From positions 1-7,694 of the forward strand of contig CAMPUN010000041.1 in NCBI GenBank assembly GCA_946997275.1: 7,694 bases of DNA, read 5' to 3'. Under the pieces are notes generated by a model. The model searched no databases. It worked only from the letters and a program-made list of their open reading frames with translations, and was not told the DNA's origin. Made by a program: the position numbers and the translations under genes. Of this stretch, positions 1-5,370 are shown piece by piece. The stretch's first letter is position 1, and every line of letters begins with the position of its first letter. Source of the stretch: an uncultured Porphyromonas sp. GTDB lineage: Bacteria; Bacteroidota; Bacteroidia; Bacteroidales; Porphyromonadaceae.

Positions 1-1019
1 GGCCCTTTGTGCATGTAGGCGTAGTGATTGGGGTACTGCTCCCAGGTGGCTTGGTTGCGGTTCACATATTGATGCACGCCCTGCCTGAAGCTCAAGATAT
101 GCCCCACACTGGCTATCGGCACGAAGCGCGTTGTGTCGGCATCGGTGCGACGCTCGCCAAAGATCGTCAGCGTGTCACTAGCACTGCGCGGACGAGAGGA
201 ACCGAAGTTGTAGCGGTGCGAGAGGAAGAAGTGGGCATCATCGATACCGTTCCAAACCTGCTCCGCCTGACGAACGGGTATCTCGTGGCTCTCCAGATTG
301 CGCCTGCCTGAGTTGCCCCGTGTCGGGTCGTTGACATAGCTATCCTCGAGGATACCGCCATTCTCGGTAATGCGTGCGAAGTTGCCGCCGCCCGAGAGAT
401 ACGCCTCGTAGCGATCTAGGGTCAACGCGGCAAAGAGACGGTAGTCGCAGCTCTTCGTGCGGTTGCCTATGTAGTAGCCAGGAGAGTAGGTGTAGTTGAA
501 GTCGGCCCCCATCGCTAGGCGCTTGCCGAGGTTGAACGCTATCGTTCCGTCAAACTGTTCTTCCCTTCTCTGCGCATCTCCATTGCGCTGATAGAAGAGC
601 TTGGAGAAAGGAGTCTTCGTACGATAGAAGAGCCGCCTAGACTCGTCCCATACAAAGCCCGAGAGCGTCTGATCAAAGAGGAAGCGATGCTGCGGGCGCA
701 AGCGGTTGAAGTAGTCCATATCAATCCACGGAGACCTCAAGTTGCCGAGGTAAGCCATCACGATGGAGCGACTCTCCGCCTTCACCTGATCGTGAAAGAG
801 CGTGCTCAGCGTGTCGGGACGCGACTCATAGAGCGCACCCGTGTAGGGATTGATCAGAAAGCTGTGGAGCGTCTCGCCACGGTAGAGGAGCTCGTGGGGA
901 TCCTTGTCGAAGGCGGGTAGCGGTATGTCGTAGTCGTAGCGCGACTGCGCCTGGACGGCTGTCGCTAGGAGGCTCCACAGACAGAGGAGACAGAGGGCGT
1001 ATCGGACTAGCTTATTCAT
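1..1019 (-). CDS. Putative outer-membrane porin, Bacteroidetes Porin_10-like (3' end off window)
   Basis: The frame is open from an ATG at 1019-1017 to the left edge, giving 339 codons of a protein whose C-terminus lies outside the window. Residues 1-24 form a signal peptide: a basic N-terminus (MNKLVRY), a hydrophobic core, and a VQA|Q cleavage site. The mature part is rich in aromatic residues with alternating polar and hydrophobic stretches, as in outer-membrane beta-barrels. Blocks that recall the Bacteroidetes 'putative porin' family (Pfam Porin_10) are AYLGNLRSP (89-97), FYRTKTPFSKLFYQ (131-144), GDAQRREEQFDG (147-158), a GYYIGN block (181-186), ENGGILEDSYVNDP (219-232), and a W-N-G-I block followed by FFLSHRYNFG (264-273). 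Members of that family are usually about twice this length. The start overlaps the stop of the upstream lipoprotein gene (ATGA), which suggests translational coupling. The family match is from memory of its conserved blocks; the substrate is unknown. Confidence 0.82.
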   Translation of the reverse strand, partial: MNKLVRYALCLLCLWSLLATAVQAQSRYDYDIPLPAFDKDPHELLYRGETLHSFLINPYTGALYESRPDTLSTLFHDQVKAESRSIVMAYLGNLRSPWIDMDYFNRLRPQHRFLFDQTLSGFVWDESRRLFYRTKTPFSKLFYQRNGDAQRREEQFDGTIAFNLGKRLAMGADFNYTYSPGYYIGNRTKSCDYRLFAALTLDRYEAYLSGGGNFARITENGGILEDSYVNDPTRGNSGRRNLESHEIPVRQAEQVWNGIDDAHFFLSHRYNFGSSRPRSASDTLTIFGERRTDADTTRFVPIASVGHILSFRQGVHQYVNRNQATWEQYPNHYAYMHKG

Positions 1020-1486
1020 AGCTCAGGCGTTGTAATCAATAGTCCCCCATCGATGGGTAATACACGGTAAGGCAAGAGCGGACTCTGCGCAGGCCCTTGG
1101 ACTGGCGTGCCACCGCCATAGACGATGCTAAAGCGGCTGTGACACTTAGGGCAGACCGCCTCGAGCTTGTCATTGACCAGCAAAGCGTTCGTCGGATCTA
1201 GCTCCTTAGGGCAGGCAAGGTCGTAAGCGTAGTAGTAATCGGCCGTGCCACTCCCAGCGAAGCCGTGAATGACCAGGATGCCTCCGAAGCCGATGGCGGA
1301 GGTCGCCGTGGAGGGCTTGGTGATGCGCAGGTAACCCCCGACGGGTATGAGCGCACGACCCTCGGCACTGGCGAAGTAGATCGGATAGTGCACTGGACGC
1401 AGGGGCGTGGCGTACTGCACCTCGCCTTGACACCCCAGTAGTAGGAGCGTCATGAGCGATAAAAGCATTATGCGGGCGCCCTTCAT
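1016..1486 (-). CDS. Rieske-like lipoprotein with non-canonical metal-ligand residues
   Basis: A 156-residue protein with a lipoprotein signal: K2 and R5, a hydrophobic run, then the lipobox LLGC with C19 as the lipidated cysteine. Without a following sorting signal the final membrane cannot be fixed, but the porin partner suggests the outer membrane. The C-terminal half has the layout of a Rieske domain: C92-P-K-E, then twenty residues on C112-P-K-C115-H116-S-R-F, then a G-G-G-T-P-V-Q-G-P segment (124-132) and P-L-L-P-Y-R-V (136-142), which match the GxPxxGPxxxPL(xx)Y region of Rieske proteins. In canonical Rieske [2Fe-2S] sites the motifs are CxH and CxxH; here the two histidine positions hold K94 and C115. 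Cluster binding is therefore uncertain. Met7 is a possible alternative start, but it would remove the basic n-region. The gene starts 24 bp after the SRPBCC gene and overlaps the porin start by 4 bp. No enzymatic role can be assigned. Confidence 0.75.
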   Translation of the reverse strand: MKGARIMLLSLMTLLLLGCQGEVQYATPLRPVHYPIYFASAEGRALIPVGGYLRITKPSTATSAIGFGGILVIHGFAGSGTADYYYAYDLACPKELDPTNALLVNDKLEAVCPKCHSRFSIVYGGGTPVQGPAQSPLLPYRVLPIDGGLLITTPEL

Positions 1487-1510
1487 CCTTGTCTTCGTTC
1501 TAGCTTTGGA

Positions 1511-1933
1511 CTATGCGTCGTAGCGTATCTGCCCCAGCATATTGGCGATGTACTGGACCGCCTCCTCTAGGCGAGGCTGTACCATGCCAGCGACAAAGGG
1601 GTTGAGCTTTGCCTCCATGGATACGACCAAGGTGCTACCTTCGCTCTCCTGCGGGGTGAGCCGTATGGAGACCTTAGCGGGGAGCATGTCGTGCTCGATC
1701 TGATAGCGCACCTCCTCGGTGGGGATACGCTCGGAGACGACGAGCGCGAGGTCTGCCGAGAACTTCATCACCTGCGCTTGTATTTCGCAACGGTCGCTAC
1801 TGAGCGAGGAGACCTTGACCTGCTTTTCCTCTAGTAGCTGATGTAGCTCCTCTAGATTGGTCAGGTCGCTAATCTTACGATAGATCGCCTCACAACTATA
1901 AGTAGAGGCGACGGGTTGGCTTTGTATCGTCAT
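1511..1933 (-). CDS. SRPBCC (START-like) family protein, pyrE-linked conserved hypothetical
   Basis: A 140-residue soluble protein with no signal peptide or membrane segment. An N-terminal strand is followed by a helix with Y-R-K-I-S-D-L-T-N-L (18-27), then alternating strands including SSDRCEIQAQV (45-55) and the L-A-L-V-V-S-E-R-I-P turn (62-71). A long strand containing T-L-V-V-S-M-E-A-K-L-N-P-F (101-113) leads into a C-terminal amphipathic helix (about 115-136). This is the layout of the SRPBCC/polyketide-cyclase-like helix-grip fold, whose members bind hydrophobic ligands in a deep pocket. It resembles a short protein I recall as encoded next to pyrE in Bacteroides genomes. It begins 31 bp after pyrE and ends 24 bp before the lipoprotein gene, with no terminator visible in either gap. 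The ligand and role are unknown; the family call rests on remembered similarity and fold logic. Confidence 0.7.
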   Translation of the reverse strand: MTIQSQPVASTYSCEAIYRKISDLTNLEELHQLLEEKQVKVSSLSSDRCEIQAQVMKFSADLALVVSERIPTEEVRYQIEHDMLPAKVSIRLTPQESEGSTLVVSMEAKLNPFVAGMVQPRLEEAVQYIANMLGQIRYDA

Positions 1934-1964
1934 AGGAGTGCTCGTGTAAGCTAATCTGTTAATG

Positions 1965-2621
1965 CTAGCGACCCCACTGGCTCGGGTTCTGTCGCCACTG
2001 AGCGAGCATCTCGAGGTCGCTCTCAGAGACGTAACCGGCAGAGACGGCCTGGCGAATGACTTCGTTGTAATCGGTCAGAGTGCGCATCTCCACGCCTGCC
2101 TTGGCGAAGAGCTCCTCTGCCTCGGCAAAGCCGTGCGTATAGACCGCCATGAGTCCCTCGACCTGTGCGCCGGCTGCTTGCAGCGCCTCGACAGCCTTCA
2201 TACTACTGCCGCCCGTAGAGATCAAATCCTCGATGACTACGACACGAGCGCCCTCGGGTAGATAGCCCTCGATGAGGTTTTGCTTGCCATGATCCTTAGC
2301 GGAGGAGCGTACATAGACGAAGGGCAGTCCCAGCTCGTCTGCCACCAAAGCTCCCCACGAGATAGCACCCGTGGCAACGCCAGCCACCACCTCAGCCTCG
2401 GGATAGAGGTCGCTCACCTGGAGGGCAAAGGCTTGCTTGATGTAGCTACGATGCTCGGGATAGGAGAGCGTCTTGCGGTTGTCACAATAGATAGGGCTAA
2501 GCCAACCAGAAGCCCAAGTAAAGGGTGCGTCTGGACGAAGCTCGACAGCCTGTATAGCCAGCAAACGATGAGCTACCGACTGGGCGATAGTGAGCTTCTG
2601 AACTGAATCTTTTGAGGTCAT
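1965..2621 (-). CDS. pyrE: Orotate phosphoribosyltransferase
   Basis: A complete 218-residue cytosolic enzyme that joins orotate to PRPP to give orotidine 5'-monophosphate, the fifth step of de novo UMP synthesis. Signature blocks are all present. The orotate/ribose-binding TWASGWLSPIYCDNR lies at 35-49. The hydrophobic strand and turn VVAGVATGAISWG is at 78-90. The flexible catalytic loop V-R-S-S-A-K-D-H-G-K (104-113) carries the KxHG motif with K109 and H111. The PRPP-binding signature VVVIEDLISTGGSS is at 127-140, with E131-D132 as the acidic pair. Length is normal for bacterial PyrE. The start at 2621 lies about 28 bp downstream of a TAnnTTTG-type -7 box, which implies a short leader with no obvious Shine-Dalgarno sequence. 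It is the first gene of a probable four-gene transcript. The upstream region is unusual for its tandem repeats. Confidence 0.96.
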   Translation of the reverse strand: MTSKDSVQKLTIAQSVAHRLLAIQAVELRPDAPFTWASGWLSPIYCDNRKTLSYPEHRSYIKQAFALQVSDLYPEAEVVAGVATGAISWGALVADELGLPFVYVRSSAKDHGKQNLIEGYLPEGARVVVIEDLISTGGSSMKAVEALQAAGAQVEGLMAVYTHGFAEAEELFAKAGVEMRTLTDYNEVIRQAVSAGYVSESDLEMLAQWRQNPSQWGR

Positions 2622-2648
2622 AAGAGGATAAGTATCTTAGATATACCG

Positions 2649-2656
2649 CAAAGGTA
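2649..2656 (-). promoter_or_regulatory. Probable pyrE promoter, Bacteroidetes -7 box
   Basis: On the minus strand this reads TACCTTTG, an exact match to the Bacteroidetes sigma-A -7 consensus TAnnTTTG. The transcript would start near 2641, leaving a leader of about 20 nt before the pyrE ATG. The expected -33 TTG element about 20 bp upstream is not evident. That position is occupied by the heptamer repeat array, which begins 5 bp upstream of the -7 box. Confidence 0.65.
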
Positions 2657-2661
2657 CGAAT

Positions 2662-2731
2662 TTAGAGGTTAGATGTTAGAGATTAGAGGTGAGAGGTTAG
2701 AAATTAGAGATTATAAGTTAGAGGTTAGAGG
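2662..2731. repeat. Ten tandem copies of a 7-bp repeat (TTAGAGG)
   Basis: Ten contiguous heptamers fill exactly 70 bp: TTAGAGG, TTAGATG, TTAGAGA, TTAGAGG, TGAGAGG, TTAGAAA, TTAGAGA, TTATAAG, TTAGAGG, TTAGAGG. Four are identical to the consensus and the others differ at one or two positions, so the array is moderately degenerate but never out of register. It lies just upstream of the pyrE -7 box and overlaps the place where a -33 element would sit. It directly abuts a second array of a different unit at 2732. Confidence 0.93.
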
Positions 2732-2767
2732 CACTAGTATCACTAGAAGCACTAGCGCCACTAGAAT
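2732..2767. repeat. Four tandem copies of a 9-bp repeat (CACTAGNNN)
   Basis: Four contiguous 9-bp units share an invariant CACTAG hexamer followed by three variable bases (TAT, AAG, CGC, AAT). The array begins at the base after the last heptamer at 2731, so the two different tandem arrays are fused without a spacer. CTAG is generally rare in bacterial genomes, which makes its fourfold clustering notable. Nothing suggests that it is translated. Confidence 0.9.
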
Positions 2768-2779
2768 CGCGAGCCAATT

Positions 2780-2863
2780 CTTCGGAGGAAAAGAAAATTT
2801 CTTCGGAAGAATCAAATGAAACTTCGGAAGAACCAAATCATAAGTCCGAAGAATTTTCCCTTT
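2780..2863. repeat. Four approximately 21-bp direct repeats with CTTCGGAAGAA core
   Basis: Units begin at 2780, 2801, 2822 and 2843, an exact 21-bp period. The core is CTTCGGAGGAA in unit 1, CTTCGGAAGAA in units 2 and 3, and the degenerate AGTCCGAAGAA in unit 4. Units 2 and 3 also share a TCAAAT/CCAAAT segment and match at 17 of the first 19 positions. The core is itself nearly palindromic, so the repeats form hairpins with each other (see 2784-2868). Confidence 0.85.
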
Positions 2864-2868
2864 CCTCC
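2784..2868. repeat. Long imperfect inverted repeat / stem-loop
   Basis: Left arm 2784-2807 and right arm 2845-2868 are complementary over three blocks: GGAGGAAA, AAAATT and CTTCGGA in the left arm each find their exact complement. They are interrupted only by a small internal loop (AG against GGG) and one bulged T. This gives about 21 base pairs closing a 37-base loop. An alternative 11-bp pairing, 2776-2786 with 2845-2855, is also perfect. The structure lies downstream of the LRR gene's terminator and upstream of the pyrE promoter. It could be a processing or stability element, a cruciform, or a remnant of a small mobile repeat; the sequence does not decide. Confidence 0.75.
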
Positions 2869-2878
2869 CGAGGAGATG

Positions 2879-2913
2879 AAAAAAAGCCACGGAGGAGTCT
2901 CAGACTACCTCCG
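2879..2913 (-). terminator. Intrinsic terminator of the LRR protein gene
   Basis: On the minus strand a stem CGGAGG...CCTCCG (2913-2890) encloses an AGTCT/AGACT inner pairing with one bulged base. It is followed after TGGC by seven T residues (2885-2879). This is a textbook rho-independent terminator orientation for the LRR gene, whose stop is about 90 bp upstream. It separates that transcript from the pyrE operon. Confidence 0.8.
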
Positions 2914-2929
2914 CAGCTGTAATATCGTC

Positions 2930-2959
2930 ACGCCACTGCCTCAACAAAAGCAGGGGCGT
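2930..2959 (-). other. Stem-loop in the 3' untranslated region of the LRR gene
   Basis: The arms ACGCCCCTGC and GCAGTGGCGT (minus strand) pair at nine of ten positions around a 10-base loop. It lies between the LRR stop codon and the terminator and has no T-tract of its own. It may protect the mRNA 3' end; no specific function is shown. Confidence 0.5.
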
Positions 2960-3003
2960 AGGTCTACCTTTACCTAGTGAAGCTAGACGAGACGCCTGGC
3001 CTC

Positions 3004-5124
3004 CTATCGGATGACCAGTCGCACAGGATCCATCCCCTCAGTATGAAGGATGTATGCCCCCTGTGGCAAGGTTAGCGTTTCCACGCTTCCAGCAGTCAGC
3101 GCCTTCGTCCAGACTACTTTACCATCCACGGCAAAGATCTGAGCGACAAGGCTCTGTGTCGCTTCAAGAGTGATCTCTCGACCACGCACGCTCATCTGTA
3201 GCGGAGTCTCTGCCGTCATGGAGCTATCTATGGCGGTGCCTCCTTGTGCCGGTACGATGATCGGCTTGGTACGGTAGCTTTTGCCACCTGCGGCTAGGAG
3301 CGGGAAGGCGTTCGTCTCCATCGTGCAGAAGATCTTGGTCGGCTCTTTGAACTTAAAGGTGAACTTACCGCCAGCGACATCATAGTGCACGCCCTCCATG
3401 ATAAACTTCGACTCATCCTCGGCATGTAGCCAAAGGTAGGTCGTCGGCTGGGGAGCTGTCTCGACTCCAACCAAATTGTCAAACATAGATAGATCTATCG
3501 TACAGCCATCTAGCATCTCTGGTGTGATCTCAAAGGCTTCTTGCGGAGCATATAGATATTTGCTCATTGCGCCCTTGGTAGGTAGCAGATACATAGGGAT
3601 CGCATTGGAGGAGCAGTCCAGCTCCTCAAGGGCCTCCCTAGAGGTGGGCATCGTGAGGCTCTTCAGCTTATTGTGCGATACGTCCACCTTCTTGAGATGC
3701 GTCTGTGCGCTCAGATCTAGTGCGCTCAGCTTATTGAGCGATAGCGTCAGCTCCTCTAGCTCTGTATAGGGCGAGAGATCTATCTCGGTGATGGAACCGT
3801 TTCGTAGAGAGAGCTTCTTGAGTTGCTTAGCTTGGGGTAGCTTGACTTGGCTCATATAGCAACCATTGGCGGAGATCTCTTCGCACTGGACGAAAGCCGA
3901 CAGGTCAAGTTCAAGTTCTGACACACGATTATTATCCAGTATCAGTCGCTTGACGGGGCAGGGTACGGTGGTCGGAGCAAACTTGATCAAGCCACAAAGC
4001 TCAGGGAGGCGCATCAAGTCTAGGTCTGCACACTGTATCTGGACGGTATGCTGGCGATCCACTTTGGCATCGACGAAGTTGTGTCGCAAGGTCACGGGCT
4101 CTACGCCTAGGGTAGCCTCCTCAAAGGATCCATCACCCCAATCTACGAGGCAGGGCGTGCCCTCTTTGGTGGCACTGAGCTGTAGATCAAAGGTCAAGCG
4201 TTCTGTCGTATACTTGTCTGTTACAAAGGCTGCATGTACTTGCTCCAGCTTCTTCTCTGCGCCACTGAGCTCTATCGGCATGATGCCGTAGAAGTCATTG
4301 ATGTTGTTAAGCCTTGGCAGGGCACTATTGGCAACGACACAGTAGATGGGTCGCCCAGGCTCCTGATGAAAGGTGAAGACTCCATCACGCTCCGTATAGG
4401 TCGCTGGATCAATCAGCAAGGCTGGATTGGCATTCGTCCCCTTATTCTCAAAGTAGTACCACTTGAAGGTGGACTTAGTCCCCTCAAACTCTAGCATTTC
4501 GGTCAGGTCTACGGTCAGACCGTTTATCTTATTCTTAGAGAGGTAGGCCGGGCGCATAGGAGCATACCGATAGCTCATACCAGGACGTCGCTCGGGGAAG
4601 TTCGCAAGCGAGAGACGATTCCTCGAAAAGTCAACGCTAGTCACCGAGGCAGGCAACTTTAGCGAAGAGATCTGGTTGCTATTGCAAATGACGGTGGTGA
4701 GCTTGTTACAGCCCGAGAGGTCCAGGCTCTCTATCTTATTATTGCCACAGGAAAGCGTCTCTAGGCTGTTGCAATCCTTCACGGTGAGCTCCGTGACGCT
4801 CTTATTGCTTATAGCCCAAAACTCCAAAAAGTCAGCTCCCCACACCTCTACTTGGTGCTCGCTACGGGAGGACATGTCGGCGAAGCTGTAGTAAACGGTC
4901 TCTGAATACCCACTGCCGTACTTCTCTTTGGTACCCGTGCCATCACCATAGTCAATGTAATAGGTGGATCCTTTGGGCGCCTTGATCTTCATGGCAAACT
5001 GCTCTGTCGTACTACTATTCGTTTGCATTGTCGTGCGCAAAGTGATCTCTTGCGCCATCGCAGGCAGAGCGAAGAGCATGATCGCCAGCGTAGTGGCGAA
5101 GTGGAGTAACTGAGTTCTTGTCAT
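3004..5124 (-). CDS. Secreted leucine-rich-repeat protein with two PKD-LRR modules and T9SS-type C-terminal signal
   Basis: I place the start at the ATG 5124-5122, giving 706 residues, because it opens a clean signal peptide (MTRTQLLHFATTLAIMLFALPAMAQ, cut after A24 or Q25). The in-frame ATG at 5208 would put 28 unrelated residues ahead of it. The mature protein repeats one plan twice. Each copy has a PKD-like Y/W-G-D-G strand (DYGDG 58-62; DWGDG 328-332) and LRRs of the Bacteroidetes type with Cys/Asn ladders (about 109-170 and 390-507). Each then has a Y-R/L-Y-A-P block (185-189; 523-527), a T/C-x-x-D-L-[ST]-x-M/F block, and a closing F-T-F...I-x-C...N-[SA]-[AF]-x-P segment (near 250-270 and 588-608). 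Residues about 642-706 resemble a type A T9SS sorting domain: VRGREITL, AQIFAVDGKVVW, LPQGAYIL and a terminal RLVIR. It is probably exported across the outer membrane and surface-attached or released. Adhesion or protein binding is a guess from LRR content. No catalytic motif is seen. Confidence 0.8.
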   Translation of the reverse strand: MTRTQLLHFATTLAIMLFALPAMAQEITLRTTMQTNSSTTEQFAMKIKAPKGSTYYIDYGDGTGTKEKYGSGYSETVYYSFADMSSRSEHQVEVWGADFLEFWAISNKSVTELTVKDCNSLETLSCGNNKIESLDLSGCNKLTTVICNSNQISSLKLPASVTSVDFSRNRLSLANFPERRPGMSYRYAPMRPAYLSKNKINGLTVDLTEMLEFEGTKSTFKWYYFENKGTNANPALLIDPATYTERDGVFTFHQEPGRPIYCVVANSALPRLNNINDFYGIMPIELSGAEKKLEQVHAAFVTDKYTTERLTFDLQLSATKEGTPCLVDWGDGSFEEATLGVEPVTLRHNFVDAKVDRQHTVQIQCADLDLMRLPELCGLIKFAPTTVPCPVKRLILDNNRVSELELDLSAFVQCEEISANGCYMSQVKLPQAKQLKKLSLRNGSITEIDLSPYTELEELTLSLNKLSALDLSAQTHLKKVDVSHNKLKSLTMPTSREALEELDCSSNAIPMYLLPTKGAMSKYLYAPQEAFEITPEMLDGCTIDLSMFDNLVGVETAPQPTTYLWLHAEDESKFIMEGVHYDVAGGKFTFKFKEPTKIFCTMETNAFPLLAAGGKSYRTKPIIVPAQGGTAIDSSMTAETPLQMSVRGREITLEATQSLVAQIFAVDGKVVWTKALTAGSVETLTLPQGAYILHTEGMDPVRLVIR

Positions 5125-5233
5125 ATTAAGTATCTGTTTGGTACACGGTCGCGCAACAACGAATAGGCTAGCGCTGACGGCAGAGTTCCAGACGGCTACT
5201 GCCCGCACAGCAATCGCATGCGCTCTATCGTGA

Positions 5234-5241
5234 CAAAGATA
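5234..5241 (-). promoter_or_regulatory. Probable promoter (-7 box) of the LRR protein gene
   Basis: The minus strand reads TATCTTTG, an exact TAnnTTTG match. Transcription would begin near 5226, giving a leader of about 100 nt before the preferred ATG at 5124, or about 18 nt before the alternative ATG at 5208. No clear TTG is seen at the -33 position. It lies downstream of the secDF stem-loop, consistent with independent transcription. Confidence 0.55.
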
Positions 5242-5292
5242 CGGCTTTTGTCAGACTGTAGTTGCCTCGTCGATAGCTTTTTGACAGAACAA

Positions 5293-5327
5293 TCGGAGCC
5301 TATCCACGTAGTGTGGGTAGGCTCCGA
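5293..5327 (-). terminator. Stem-loop after secDF, probable terminator
   Basis: A hairpin of TCGGAGCCTA against TAGGCTCCGA, then one C/A mismatch, then CCAC against GTGG around a 5-base loop gives about 14 base pairs. It lies some 45 bp downstream of the secDF stop. The following minus-strand sequence (TTGTTCTGTC) is only moderately T-rich, so termination efficiency is uncertain. A smaller 7-bp stem (5339-5358) lies between it and the stop codon. Confidence 0.65.
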
Positions 5328-5370
5328 CTTTAGTTTCAGCTCTCTCTGAGAGGAGAGCGAGTAGGTGTGC

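Noticed and set aside
9..311. Plus-strand open frame of 100 codons
   Set aside because: It lies opposite the porin frame, which has a signal peptide and family blocks; the plus-strand translation has neither.
687..920. Plus-strand open frame of 77 codons
   Set aside because: Antisense to the porin N-terminal region, with no recognisable domain or promoter.
1016..1468. Lipoprotein start at Met7 (1468)
   Set aside because: It has a possible AAGGG upstream, but the shorter protein would lack the positively charged n-region of its signal peptide.
2280..2606. Plus-strand open frame of 108 codons antisense to pyrE
   Set aside because: pyrE carries all its catalytic motifs on the minus strand; the antisense frame is a by-product of its codon use.
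2662..2731. TTAGAGG heptamers as telomere-like repeats
   Set aside because: The likeness to eukaryotic TTAGGG/TTTAGGG repeats is superficial; the array is degenerate, internal, and flanked by ordinary bacterial genes.
2662..2863. Repeats as a CRISPR array
   Set aside because: The units are 7, 9 and 21 bp and contiguous; there are no unique spacers of regular length and no cas genes nearby.
3866..4291. Plus-strand open frame of 141 codons inside the LRR gene
   Set aside because: Serine-rich translation typical of the complement of an LRR coding sequence; the minus-strand gene explains the region.
5125..5208. N-terminal extension of the LRR protein from the ATG at 5208
   Set aside because: It would put 28 residues ahead of a well-formed signal peptide; the ATG at 5124 is the better start, though not proven.
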